A stretch of 64,000 bases of DNA. It comes from Dyella jiangningensis (lineage in GTDB: Bacteria > Pseudomonadota > Gammaproteobacteria > Xanthomonadales > Rhodanobacteraceae). Location: contig NZ_NFZS01000004.1 in assembly GCF_003264855.1 (NCBI RefSeq), forward strand, positions 1,145,451-1,209,450, read 5' to 3'. Of the stretch, positions 1 to 8,560 are shown one piece after another. Every line of letters starts with the position of its first letter. Position 1 is the stretch's first letter. The position numbers were made by a program, and so were the translations under genes. The notes beneath the pieces were generated by a model. That model worked only from the letters and a program-made list of their open reading frames with translations, was not told where the DNA came from and searched no databases.

Positions 1-1105
1 ACGTCTTTGCCGTTATGAATTTTGAAAATCCCAACGACTTGAACGTATGCCGACGATTCCAAAATTCGCCGCCGTTGCCATGTACGGCGACGGTCTCGTA
101 GCCTGCCTGTTCAAAATCACGCGCGAGACCGGGAATGGTTAAACGCGAAATCTGCAGGTAAGGAAACTGGACGTGCGGATACGCAGCCAGAGGAATGCCC
201 GTGAGCACTTCAAACTCGGTTCGCAACGTGCCACCTCCAAACGTGGGCACCGTCATGGACCCGCCTACACCATGTTCGAATGCCCGATGCAGCGTCGGCA
301 GGAGCTGATGCGTATCGGACACCTGATTCAGGATGCCCGGATCGAAGAATGATTCGCTCTGGATGACAACAACGTCCGGCTGCTGCCCCTCACGTGCGTC
401 CGGAACAAACCTGTCATGGATATCCAGGCGAGCCAGGAGACCTTTGACCGCCTGCCGGTCAATGGGCTCATTCAGCGCGGCATTCATATCGTTACCGGCG
501 TAAAACAGGCTGCCTATCAGGCCCGCGTGAAACTGAGTAAGAAACGGCGAAGGCGATGACACACGCAACCGATCAGCGTCATAAATATGCCGACCGGTAT
601 CTCCGACAAGCACCTGATCGGCCACGCCAATGGCACATGCAAGCATGCAGATGCGCAATAGCAGATTCCGGGGCAGAACGGGCTTCTCCAGGCGCAAAAG
701 CAACCCGACAGCAAGCACGAGCGCGACGCATGCCAGCAATATCCAAGTCCAGTTTATGTAGTGAGCGAACAGGCTCACCGAACTCCAGTCGATGCCTTTC
801 AACAGATAAAAATCAAAGACGTTCAAGGTTGAAGCGAGATGAACGGTCTTTTGCGTATTGATCGCATACAGTGCGGCGAGGAACGCCAGCGAAACCAACA
901 GGGACACGCATGCACGCCCCGTAAGCGCGATCAGGCTGATCAGCAGCAATGAAACGGGGATGGAGCTGACCCAGAAGCCGTACGAAAACAGATAACTGTC
1001 GATCTCGACATTCAGCGACAGACGGTCCATCGCCCACGAACTAATTGACAATGTCATAAGGGCGGCCACGACTACCCCCAGGCGATATAGCCAGGTCATC
1101 CTCAC
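1..1105 (-). CDS. LTA synthase-family sulfatase / phosphoglycerol transferase, 3' end outside window
   Basis: The frame stays open from a GTG at 1105 to the window edge, so the C-terminus is missing. AAGGAG at 1118-1113 sits 7 bases before this GTG, which fits better than the in-frame ATG at 1099. The first ~200 residues carry several hydrophobic segments. The catalytic half begins with VVVIQSESFFDP, followed by TLHRAF, TVPTFGGGTLRTEFEVLTG and HGNGGEFWNR, the layout of membrane-anchored LtaS/OpgB-type sulfatase-fold enzymes that move phosphoglycerol or related groups in the periplasm. The Ser/Thr nucleophile is likely the Thr of GGGTLRTEFE. The substrate cannot be told. In a Gram-negative, a role in glucan or lipid-head-group decoration is possible but is an inference. 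Confidence 0.82.
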   Translation of the reverse strand, partial: MRMTWLYRLGVVVAALMTLSISSWAMDRLSLNVEIDSYLFSYGFWVSSIPVSLLLISLIALTGRACVSLLVSLAFLAALYAINTQKTVHLASTLNVFDFYLLKGIDWSSVSLFAHYINWTWILLACVALVLAVGLLLRLEKPVLPRNLLLRICMLACAIGVADQVLVGDTGRHIYDADRLRVSSPSPFLTQFHAGLIGSLFYAGNDMNAALNEPIDRQAVKGLLARLDIHDRFVPDAREGQQPDVVVIQSESFFDPGILNQVSDTHQLLPTLHRAFEHGVGGSMTVPTFGGGTLRTEFEVLTGIPLAAYPHVQFPYLQISRLTIPGLARDFEQAGYETVAVHGNGGEFWNRRHTFKSLGFSKFITAKT

Positions 1106-1330
1106 GGGCTAACTCCTTCGCTGCACGGTAACGACAGAGGGAGCAAGCACCCGTATATCGACCAAAACCGCTCTTACAGCGGCTTCCGCCTCGCCTGCGA
1201 TGGAACACCGGAAAAGGGTTCTAAGTCGAAGCTTGCATGAACCTGACTCCCCGGCGGGAACCTTACTGTCACAAACCATTCTACGCAAGCTTCACGAAAG
1301 CTTAATTATGTTGCCGGCGCGTCGGCCTCA

Positions 1331-1364
1331 AAAACGAACAAGGCCACCGGGGTGGCCTTGTTCG
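1331..1364 (-). terminator. Intrinsic terminator after the OmpA lipoprotein gene
   Basis: A perfect 14-bp inverted repeat (1335-1348 with 1351-1364, 2-base gap) lies 24 bases past the stop of the minus-strand OmpA gene. Reading that strand, it is followed by a run of five T. This is a classic Rho-independent terminator. Confidence 0.85.
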
Positions 1365-1387
1365 TGCACCGGGATTGCTATCTCGAC

Positions 1388-1969
1388 TCAGGTGCTACCC
1401 GTGAAATCCGTCACCAGGGTCACGCGGCGGTTCGGTTGGCCTTCGTCGCCGTGGGCGCCCTTCACGACCTGGCGGTTCTTCACTTCGCCGTAGCCGACGG
1501 CGCGGACCTGTTCGGCGTTGAGGCCGCCGGTCTGGATCAGGTAATCGCGCACGGCGTCGGCGCGCTTCTGCGCCAGGCGGCGGTTGTGGGCTGCGCTGCC
1601 GGAAGGATCGGCGAAGCCTTCGGCGGTGATGACCGCGTTGGAGTGATGGTCCTTGATGATCTTGGCGAAGTCATCGAGCTGCTTCTTGTCGTCATCGCGG
1701 ATGGTCGACTGATTGGTATCGAAATGCGCGATCGTATTCACGCTGATGCGGCCCTGCATGGCCGTGATCTGCGAGTCGTATTGCGCGAACTTCTGCTGCA
1801 TCTCCTGCTTGATCGAGTCGATCTCCTGCTGCTGCTTCTGATCGTTGCCGCGCAACTCGGTGAGGGCGGCGTCGTAGTCGGTCTTCTTGACGAAGTCGGA
1901 ACAGCCGCAGAGCGCGACGATCATTGCACCCGCGAATGCACGAACGACGTAGGTGGTATGGCGTGCCAT
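1388..1969 (-). CDS. OmpA-family peptidoglycan-binding lipoprotein
   Basis: This 193-residue protein has an N-terminal signal ending in LCGC, a lipobox that predicts lipid attachment at the Cys near residue 23. A Gln/Lys-rich probable coiled coil follows (about 38-65). The C-terminal OmpA/Pal-type domain (about 75-190) shows AHFDTNQSTI, EGFADPSGSAAHNRRLAQKR and GQPNRRV, the usual contacts to diaminopimelate in peptidoglycan. It probably tethers the outer membrane to the wall. It is shorter than OmpA porins, lacks a barrel, and is monocistronic with its own terminator. Assignment to the family is firm; it is not necessarily Pal, because no tol genes are nearby. Confidence 0.88.
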   Translation of the reverse strand: MARHTTYVVRAFAGAMIVALCGCSDFVKKTDYDAALTELRGNDQKQQQEIDSIKQEMQQKFAQYDSQITAMQGRISVNTIAHFDTNQSTIRDDDKKQLDDFAKIIKDHHSNAVITAEGFADPSGSAAHNRRLAQKRADAVRDYLIQTGGLNAEQVRAVGYGEVKNRQVVKGAHGDEGQPNRRVTLVTDFTGST

Positions 1970-2229
1970 GGGTTGGTCTCCTCTTGTTTGGCTTCATGCG
2001 TGCGCCTGCCCAGAACAGCAAGACAGCTGCATGCCGAGAGACCCCGCCCCCTACGTCAGGCGGACTATGCTGAAGCCTCCCGGTTGTCACGCATGCCATA
2101 GCCATGCAGGCACACGCACACACCGACCCACCGCAGCCATCAACCGCCTGACCGCGGTCTCACGAGACACTGCGCCGCTGCGGCGAAAGACCAGATGAAG
2201 ATCGAGGGGAGTTTTTCGTTAAGCGCGAC

Positions 2230-2478
2230 TCACGATGGACGACGAGTCACCTTTCTGAATCGATGCTCCTGCACGAGCCACATCGCCACGCCAAAGCCTG
2301 TGCCGGCGATCAGCCAGAGCATCGCCGACTGCGCGGTGGTGAGACGCGGGTGCGGAATGAGGTACGTCATGATGAAGAACATCGGCAGGCCGTAGAAGAC
2401 CACGCCGCTGCGCAGCACAAAGCGCAGCATGCCTCGCTTGCGCGTCCTTGCCCATCGATCGAACTCTCCTGACTGCAT
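2230..2478 (-). CDS. Small two-helix membrane protein, unknown function
   Basis: The start is the ATG at 2478 with AGAAGGA just upstream; an upstream in-frame ATG at 2541 lacks a good site. The 82-residue product has a basic N-terminus (RWARTRKRG) and two hydrophobic stretches, around FVLRSGVVFYGLPMFFIMTY and AMLWLIAGTGFGVAMWLV, with a basic tail. No family is recognised. It stands alone between the OmpA lipoprotein and the chemotaxis receptor, all on the minus strand. Confidence 0.6.
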   Translation of the reverse strand: MQSGEFDRWARTRKRGMLRFVLRSGVVFYGLPMFFIMTYLIPHPRLTTAQSAMLWLIAGTGFGVAMWLVQEHRFRKVTRRPS

Positions 2479-2569
2479 GCGTCCTTCTCGCCTTGTTGCA
2501 TTGCTGGTGTGGCCAACGCAGGGAACGCGCGAGCGCGCCATGCGTTGAGTACCAATAGAGAAGTATGGA

Positions 2570-4255
2570 TCAGAATTCCTTCCAGTGATCGCCGGCGGTG
2601 ACCAGTTCGGCCGTGGCCGACGGTCGCGCCGGGCGAGCCTGGAACGTCGCCGTGCCGGAGGGCTTCGACGGCGCTGCGTGGGCGACCACGGTGGTTGCGG
2701 CCGTCTTCGTCGCTGCCTCTGCTTCGCCTTGCACCGCGAAATAGGCGACCTGCTTGATCAACGCCTGGGACAGATCCAGCGTGTTCCGGCTGGCCGCACT
2801 GGCCTCTTCCACGAGCGCAGCATTCTGCTGCGTGACTTCGTCCAGCGTCGTCACCGCGTTGTTGACCTGGCCGATGCCGGCGGATTGTTCTTCCGAAGCC
2901 GCGGCGATCACTTCGATGATCGTGCTGACTTCGCGCACTTCGCCGGCGATGTCGTTGAGCGCCTGCCCGGTGCGCTCCACCAGCCCGGCACCTTCGGACA
3001 CCTTGAGCGTCGTGTCCTGGATCAGCGACTTGATGCTCCTGGCGGCTGCGCTGCTGCGCTGTGCGAGGTTGCGCACCTCGGTGGCCACCACCGCGAAGCC
3101 GCGACCCTGTTCGCCTGCGCGCGCGGCTTCGACCGCCGCGTTCAGGGCGAGCAGGTTGGTCTGGAAGGCGATCTCGTCGATCATGCCGACGATTTCGCCC
3201 ACTTCCTTGCTTGCCTGGGTAATCGCCTGCATCGCGCCGACAGCGGAACCTGCGATGTCGCGGCCCTCTTCCGCGCGTCGACGCATGCGCAGCGCCATCT
3301 CGCGTGCCTGACCGGCGCCTTCGGCATTCTGCTTCACGGTGGCGGCGAGTTCTTCCATCGATGCGGCGGTTTCCTCCAGCGAGCTGGCCTGCTCCTGCGT
3401 TCGCTGGGACAGGTCGTCGTTGCCCTGGGAAAGGTCGCGCGCGGCACTGTTCACCTGCTCGGCCACGTCGCGCACCTGGGTGACGATGGCGGTGAGCTGG
3501 CGATCCATGGCGTCCAGCGAATGCAACGTGTCGCTGAATTCGTCGTTGCCGGTGACGATGGTGGCGTTGTTGAGCCTACCCTGCTGGATGGCACCCGCAA
3601 GCATACGCGCCTGGTTCAGTGGCCGCGTCACGGTGCGGATGAGGGCCGCAGCGACGACCAGCAGCACCAGTACGCCCAGCGCGAGGATGGCCAGCGAAAG
3701 CCGCCAGGTACGCGCAAAGTGCGTCGCCGCATCGGCCGCCGAACCCCCGGCCTGCTTTTCGTTGATGCTGATGAGCTGGTCGATCGCAGCGGTCTCGCCG
3801 GTCATGCCCTGGGACACTTTGCTCACGTGGAGCGCGCGCCCCTCGTCGGTCTTGCCCGCGTCCAGCAGCGCGACCTCATGGTCCATCAAGGGCAGCGTTT
3901 CCTTGCGCACCGCCTCGAACTGTTCCGCCACGCGGCGTTCGGCCGCCGTGGACACCATGCCCGGATAGTAGCGGCGCCACGCAGCGTCCAGTCGTTCCTT
4001 GTCGGCCGCGATCTTCTTCGCCAAACCTCGCTGGCTGGGATCGATGATCGAGCGGTTCAATGCCAGGCGGTCATCGATGATGGCGGCGCGCACGTCGGTG
4101 ACCGCCACGATGGCCAGCACGTTGGTGCGATACATGTCGTCGACGAGCCGGTACGTCGCGCGGACTCCGTACAGGCCGACCAGACCCACGACAGCAGCGA
4201 TGGCCAGGGCGATGCCCATGGCCGCGATGATTTTCAGACGAACGGTAAAGCGCAT
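2570..4255 (-). CDS. Methyl-accepting chemotaxis protein
   Basis: The 561-residue receptor starts at the ATG at 4255 (MRFTVRLK); an upstream extension to 4387 is not hydrophobic and is unlikely. Transmembrane helix 1 covers about 8-30, a four-helix-bundle-type periplasmic sensor about 31-185, helix 2 about 188-210, then HAMP and a long cytoplasmic coiled coil. The signalling tip around residues 355-395 contains [20 protein letters not shown] and the following [13 protein letters not shown]. The protein ends in HWKEF, matching the xWxxF docking pentapeptide for CheR/CheB, which suggests a high-abundance, self-sufficient receptor. No chemotaxis genes lie nearby, so the ligand is unknown. Confidence 0.93.
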   Translation of the reverse strand: MRFTVRLKIIAAMGIALAIAAVVGLVGLYGVRATYRLVDDMYRTNVLAIVAVTDVRAAIIDDRLALNRSIIDPSQRGLAKKIAADKERLDAAWRRYYPGMVSTAAERRVAEQFEAVRKETLPLMDHEVALLDAGKTDEGRALHVSKVSQGMTGETAAIDQLISINEKQAGGSAADAATHFARTWRLSLAILALGVLVLLVVAAALIRTVTRPLNQARMLAGAIQQGRLNNATIVTGNDEFSDTLHSLDAMDRQLTAIVTQVRDVAEQVNSAARDLSQGNDDLSQRTQEQASSLEETAASMEELAATVKQNAEGAGQAREMALRMRRRAEEGRDIAGSAVGAMQAITQASKEVGEIVGMIDEIAFQTNLLALNAAVEAARAGEQGRGFAVVATEVRNLAQRSSAAARSIKSLIQDTTLKVSEGAGLVERTGQALNDIAGEVREVSTIIEVIAAASEEQSAGIGQVNNAVTTLDEVTQQNAALVEEASAASRNTLDLSQALIKQVAYFAVQGEAEAATKTAATTVVAHAAPSKPSGTATFQARPARPSATAELVTAGDHWKEF

Positions 4256-4397
4256 GATAGCCCTGCCACAGACGGTATCTCCCCTCATGGCGGATATCGG
4301 CGCTGCGTGCTTGTCCTTGATGAGCAAGTTCTTGCGCGCCAGCCTGCGTTCATCGACGTGGCTGCCTTCGCGCGATCGGCCGTCCAAACGCTGTGGG

Positions 4398-4793
4398 CTA
4401 GTGGATGTGCTCGATGTCCGAGGGCACCGTGACCCACGGATGCATGCACTCCTCGAACACCGAGATGTTCGGTGCCGGAAACCCCGGGTTGGCGAAGGCG
4501 CCGACCGGTACGCCGATCAGGCCTTCGACGGAATCCAGCCGGTAATAGAGCGTCGAACCGCATACCGGGCAGAAATGAAAGGTGGCGTCCTGCCCGGTAT
4601 CGCCCTTGCGTACATACGCGGTCGCACGGCCGCGGATCACCACGCTCCCCTCGCGAAAGCGCGCCTGCACGCCGAACACGCTGCCGGTGCGGCGCTGGCA
4701 GGCGTGGCAATGGCAGATGGAGACGCGCAACGGTTCTTCCGTCGTGCGCAGCATCAGCTGGCGGCAACTGCAGGTGGCGACGCGCTGGGTCAT
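4398..4793 (-). CDS. GFA-family zinc protein (Mss4-like fold)
   Basis: The 131-residue product has the cysteine pattern of the glutathione-dependent formaldehyde-activating (GFA/CENP-V) family: Cys8 and Cys10 in CSC, Cys27/Cys29/Cys32 in CHCHAC, and Cys75/Cys78 in CPVCGS, followed by the G-V-P-V-G-A-F strand. These bind one or two zinc ions. Many members are not true formaldehyde enzymes, so only the fold is claimed. A second, broken member of this family is at 43484-43858. Confidence 0.85.
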   Translation of the reverse strand: MTQRVATCSCRQLMLRTTEEPLRVSICHCHACQRRTGSVFGVQARFREGSVVIRGRATAYVRKGDTGQDATFHFCPVCGSTLYYRLDSVEGLIGVPVGAFANPGFPAPNISVFEECMHPWVTVPSDIEHIH

Positions 4794-5070
4794 GGCGGAG
4801 CTTCCGTGGTGCGATGAGGCGATGCGTCAGGCGTCGTGCCAGGCCAGTTCGAAACCGCCGGCGATGTTCCATGCGCCTGCGCAGGGTGGACGCGAGACGA
4901 CGGTGACGACGCGCCTGTGCAAGGCTGCCCGTTGCAGTGGATTGAGGTGTCGCTCATGCCATGTGCACCGTGGGTAGCCGGGTGGTGGCGCGCACGATAC
5001 CTCAAGGCCAAGTGATCGTGTCGGGCGATCGTGCTACGGTCCCTACCTTCTCAGCACGCCGGAGGTGATC

Positions 5071-5925
5071 GTGTCCCTGTTCCGCCCTCGTCTGATGTCC
5101 CTGCTGTTCACCATGCTGGCGGCTGCCAGCCTCCCCGCCGCCGCGCAGACGCTGCGCGTGATGAGCTTCAACGTGCGCACGCCCATGGCCGCCGATGGCC
5201 CCAACCGCTGGGAAGCGCGGCGCGACATCTTCGTGCGTACCGTCCGCGAACAGCACCCCGACCTGATGGGCACGCAGGAGCTGCACAAGGAACAGGGCGA
5301 CTACGTCGTGAGCAAGTTGCCCGAGTACACCTGGTTCGGTATCGACCGCTTCGGTGGGCATGCGGATGAGCACATGGGCGTGTTCTATCGAAAGGACGTG
5401 CTGCGGCTGAAGGACTCGGGCAACTTCTGGCTGTCCGATACGCCCGACAAACCCGGCAGCATCACCTGGGGCCATCCGCTTCCACGCATGGTGACCTGGG
5501 CGCTGTTCGAACAGATCGCCACGGGTCGCACGTTCTACTACTACAACACGCACCTGCCCTATCGCGAGGAAGACGAGCCGGCGCGACTGAAGGGCGCGAA
5601 GGAAATCGTCGCGCGGATCGCGGCACTGCCCAAGGGCGTGCCCTTCATCCTCACCGGCGATCTCAACACCACGCCGAGCAGCGAGACTTACGCGCTACTG
5701 ACGAAGACGCTGCAGGATGCCCGCGTGGCGTCGCCCAAAGTGGAGGGGCCGGAAAAGACCTTCCACAACTTCACCGGCCAACCGGACCAGCGCATTGACT
5801 TCATCCTCACGCGCGGTTTCACGCCGACGCACTACGCCACGGTCACCACGCAGGAGGCCGGACGCTATCCGTCCGATCACTTCCCTGTCGTGACCGACCT
5901 GACCTGGACAGCAAGCAAACCCTGA
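5071..5925 (+). CDS. Secreted endonuclease/exonuclease/phosphatase-family hydrolase
   Basis: GTG at 5071 is preceded by GGAGG at 5061-5065, which favours it over the GTG at 5065 inside the Shine-Dalgarno itself. A signal peptide (about residues 1-26, ending AAAQT) indicates export. The EEP catalytic signatures are present in order: MSFNVRTP, the metal-binding Glu in GTQELHKE, GDLNTTPSS and the terminal SDHFPV. About 284 residues is normal for this group, which includes DNases, phospholipase-like and sugar-phosphatase enzymes. The compact HLPYREEDEPARLKGA segment resembles secreted metal-dependent hydrolases of environmental proteobacteria. Substrate unknown. Confidence 0.88.
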   Translation: MSLFRPRLMSLLFTMLAAASLPAAAQTLRVMSFNVRTPMAADGPNRWEARRDIFVRTVREQHPDLMGTQELHKEQGDYVVSKLPEYTWFGIDRFGGHADEHMGVFYRKDVLRLKDSGNFWLSDTPDKPGSITWGHPLPRMVTWALFEQIATGRTFYYYNTHLPYREEDEPARLKGAKEIVARIAALPKGVPFILTGDLNTTPSSETYALLTKTLQDARVASPKVEGPEKTFHNFTGQPDQRIDFILTRGFTPTHYATVTTQEAGRYPSDHFPVVTDLTWTASKP

Positions 5926-5962
5926 TTCGCCGGCGTTTCGCCGGTCGTTTCCAGGTACCGCC

Positions 5963-5992
5963 AGGCCGCCCCATGGGCGGCCTATGCTTTTC
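5963..5992 (+). terminator. Probable terminator after the EEP hydrolase gene
   Basis: An 8-bp stem AGGCCGCC (5963-5970) pairs with GGCGGCCT (5976-5983) across a 5-base loop and is followed by ATGCTTTT. It lies about 40 bases past the stop codon. Confidence 0.65.
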
Positions 5993-6370
5993 GACGTATT
6001 TCCACCTTGCGTGACGAGCGCAACATTCGTCCAGCCGCCCGGCTTTGTTTCAGGCAGACGCGTCACGCCACTTCGGTCAACGGCCGGTTCCGCGTGACGC
6101 CGCCAACATCGACCACGTCGGGGCGCGCCATGTTCGCCAATACATCACCTTTCCTTTCCGACACGCCGGGCACGACGACGCCACAGCGCGTTGCGTCACC
6201 CTACCCACAACGTGTTGCCGACACGTCGTGCCCGTCGTTCTTTCGTCCCCGTGGTCCGTGTGACAGGACCTCGTTCCACGCTGTTGCCATCGTGATCGAA
6301 CGTTCTCGCGCTTTCGCTCCATAACGCGACCGCACCCATCATCGAGGCCGCTGCCTCAAGGGAGAACATC
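5993..6370. other. Intergenic region with a widely spaced inverted repeat
   Basis: No convincing gene is seen in this stretch. CGGGCACGACG at 6167-6177 is exactly inverted at 6224-6234, with 46 bases between. This could fold in the 5' leader of the downstream secreted-protein gene. The ribosome site of that gene, AAGGGAGAA, is at about 6358-6366. Confidence 0.5.
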
Positions 6371-7147
6371 ATGAAATCGTCGACGCTCTGGCTGGCCAGC
6401 GTGGCCGCCTGCAGCTGCATCAGTGCCATTGCCGCGGCCGATGCGCCCAAGCCCATGCTCATTCGCGACTACACCGACTTTGTGGCCCCGGCGGATCAGC
6501 AGGCGTACGAAGCCGGCATCAAGAGCTACAACCAGTGCCTCAACCAGCACGGCTTCAAGTACACGTGGACCGCCTGGTCCCACGAAACCGGCGATACCTA
6601 CGCCTATTCCTATACCACCGAAGCCGTGCCGTGGTCGGCCTTCGATGCGATGCATGAGACGAGCAAGGCCTGCGACCAGATCTTTCGCGCCAGCGTGAAT
6701 CCACATCTGAAAAGCGAGGTGAGCGGATTCGTCGAGGCACGCAATGACCTGAGCCACATGCCCAAGGGCATGGCTCTGACGTCGCCGTACATCCAGGTGG
6801 TCGATTTCAAGCTCAAGCATGGCCATGAGCCGCACGAGGCCTTCATCGACGTTGCCAAGAAGATCGCCGCCGCCGCCGAGAAGACGAAATGGCCCAGCAA
6901 CTACATGATCGGCGAGATGCAGCAGGCCGGTCCCGATGCGCCGGATTTCGTCGTCGTGATACCTGCCAAGTCGTGGGAAGACCTTGGCAAGGATCCGGAA
7001 ACGCCGCTCTGGACCATGGTCGAAAACGTGTACGGCAAGCAGGATGCGCAGGCGATGCGCAAATCGCTCAACGAGGCCACTGAAAGCAGTTCATCCCACG
7101 TGGACAGCTACAACACCGAGCTCAGCTACAAGGGCGCTGGCAAATAG
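6371..7147 (+). CDS. Secreted protein of unknown function
   Basis: The 258-residue product begins with a signal peptide (MKSSTLWL..., cleavage likely after AIAAA near residue 23) and contains two or three cysteines (SYNQCLNQHG, SKACDQIF) that could form a periplasmic disulfide. The rest is soluble and mixed alpha/beta by composition, with an aromatic-rich stretch around YKYTWTAWSHETGDTYAY-like residues 58-75 and a C-terminal Ser-rich segment. AAGGGAGAA stands 4 bases before the ATG. No family is recognised, and neighbours give no functional hint. Confidence 0.75.
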   Translation: MKSSTLWLASVAACSCISAIAAADAPKPMLIRDYTDFVAPADQQAYEAGIKSYNQCLNQHGFKYTWTAWSHETGDTYAYSYTTEAVPWSAFDAMHETSKACDQIFRASVNPHLKSEVSGFVEARNDLSHMPKGMALTSPYIQVVDFKLKHGHEPHEAFIDVAKKIAAAAEKTKWPSNYMIGEMQQAGPDAPDFVVVIPAKSWEDLGKDPETPLWTMVENVYGKQDAQAMRKSLNEATESSSSHVDSYNTELSYKGAGK

Positions 7148-7157
7148 CTCCTGCGAT

Positions 7158-7186
7158 GACAGAGGCCGCATCCCGCGGCCTCTGTC
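7158..7186. terminator. Hairpin between convergent genes
   Basis: A perfect 12-bp stem (7158-7169 with 7175-7186) has a 5-base loop and lies between the converging 6371-7147 and rsgA genes. There is no T-run on either side, so it may act as a stabilising or Rho-assisted end for both transcripts. Confidence 0.6.
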
Positions 7187-7214
7187 GCGCCTTGGTCTCG
7201 CACCGCCGCGCCAT

Positions 7215-8267
7215 TCACTGCTCGAGCCGCTCGCGCTTGGCACGAATGGCCTGCCGTACGACATGCCCGAACTGACGACCATGCTCACGCTCTTCGCGCT
7301 GGCTGCGTTGCGCGTGTGCCGCTTCGCGTTGCAGCTTGCGATAGTTGTCGAGGCGCCGTGGATCCAGCACCCCCTCCGCGACAGCCTGGATCACAGCGCA
7401 ACCACTGTCGTCTTCATGCCGGCAATCGCGGAAGCGGCACCGTGAGGCGAGCCGTTCCACGTCATCGAAGACCATGCCCAGATCGGGCGCAGTCGCGCCC
7501 AGGCGTAGTTCACGCATGCCCGGCGTATCGATGACCCATGCGCCGATCGTGGTGGCGAACATCTCGCGCGACGTGGTGGTGTGACGCCCGCGCGCGTCGT
7601 CCTCGCGAATGCCATGCGTCAGTTGCACGTCTGCACCGATGACGCGGTTGGCCAGCGTGGATTTGCCTACGCCCGACGAGCCCACGAAGGCGACCGTCCT
7701 GCCGGGCGCCAGCCATGGCGAGAGTTGTTCCACCGATGAAGGGTCGGTGGCATTGACCGCCACCACGGCCATGGAGGGCGCCAAGCGTTCGGCCATCGCC
7801 ACGTAGGCCGCCGCGTCGGCGCACAGGTCGGCCTTCGTGAGCACCACCACCGGCGTCACCGAGGCGTCGAACGCCAGCGCCAGATAGCGCTCCAGGCGCG
7901 ATGGATTGAAGTCCTCGTTGCACGAGGACACGATGAATAGCGCGTCGAGGTTGGCGGCGATGGACTGGCGGCGATGTTCTTCGCCGGCCGCCGTGCGCGC
8001 GATGAGCGACTGACGTTCCAGCAGGCGGATCACGCGACCCGCCCCATGTTCCACCAGGACCCAGTCGCCGACGGCGATACCGGCATCGGCTTCGACATGG
8101 CGCGGCACCACGGCGGTGCCCTGCCCGCGCGAGGAGAACACATCGAGACCGCCCCGATGCACCGCCGCGACGCGCGCGGGATAGCCCGCCTCGAAATCGT
8201 CGAGCGTCAGGTGTTGCGCAAACTCAGGCCGCCAGCCGAGCTGGTGGAGGGAAAAATTCAAAGGCAT
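7215..8267 (-). CDS. rsgA: Ribosome small-subunit-dependent GTPase A (RsgA)
   Basis: RsgA is a circularly permuted GTPase that acts late in 30S subunit maturation. The 350-residue protein shows the permuted order: an OB-like N-terminal part, G4 motif TKAD at 144-147, the P-loop GSSGVGKST at 196-204, then G3 DTPG at 247-250. The zinc finger follows with Cys277, Cys282, His284 and Cys290 (CRFRDCRHEDDSGC). The C-terminal tail is Arg/Glu-rich, as usual. A 14-codon leader frame lies about 110 bases upstream (8378-8422). Confidence 0.96.
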   Translation of the reverse strand: MPLNFSLHQLGWRPEFAQHLTLDDFEAGYPARVAAVHRGGLDVFSSRGQGTAVVPRHVEADAGIAVGDWVLVEHGAGRVIRLLERQSLIARTAAGEEHRRQSIAANLDALFIVSSCNEDFNPSRLERYLALAFDASVTPVVVLTKADLCADAAAYVAMAERLAPSMAVVAVNATDPSSVEQLSPWLAPGRTVAFVGSSGVGKSTLANRVIGADVQLTHGIREDDARGRHTTTSREMFATTIGAWVIDTPGMRELRLGATAPDLGMVFDDVERLASRCRFRDCRHEDDSGCAVIQAVAEGVLDPRRLDNYRKLQREAAHAQRSQREEREHGRQFGHVVRQAIRAKRERLEQ

Positions 8268-8377
8268 GGGAGCACCCTGCAGACAAAGAGAACGACGGCC
8301 AGCCGGAAACGGGGCCGAACGAATCGCCTGGGTGCGAAGCGGAAGATGAAGCGCGCCGGCGAAAAGCCGGCAGAAAA

Positions 8378-8422
8378 TCAGAAGCGCGTCGACCCGGCGG
8401 AGGCTGCTGCTACAACAATCAT
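8378..8422 (-). CDS. Candidate 14-residue leader peptide upstream of rsgA
   Basis: ATG at 8422 is preceded by a very strong Shine-Dalgarno, GAGGAGGA (8438-8431), at 8-base spacing. The frame reads MIVVAAASAGSTRF and stops at 8378. Immediately after the stop, GCCGGC-TTTTC-GCCGGC (about 8356-8372) forms a short hairpin. The 293-base gap between the LacI-type gene and rsgA otherwise shows no gene. The arrangement suggests a translated leader controlling rsgA, or a short autonomous peptide. This is inference; the ribosome site is the main evidence. Confidence 0.45.
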   Translation of the reverse strand: MIVVAAASAGSTRF

Positions 8423-8560
8423 TGTTCTATTCCTCCTCTTGTTGGGTTGATGGGAGGCGCAGAGTAGCCACGCCATGCAGCACATGCAAGTGCTGCACGT
8501 CTTTCGTTAGCCATGACGGAAACGCGTGCGTCGAACGCGCACGCCGGCTGTCTTCGCTGC

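Noticed and set aside
2585..4432. 615-codon open frame on the plus strand opposite the chemotaxis receptor
   Set aside because: Rich in Arg, His and Gly with no domain; the opposite frame has an unmistakable MCP.
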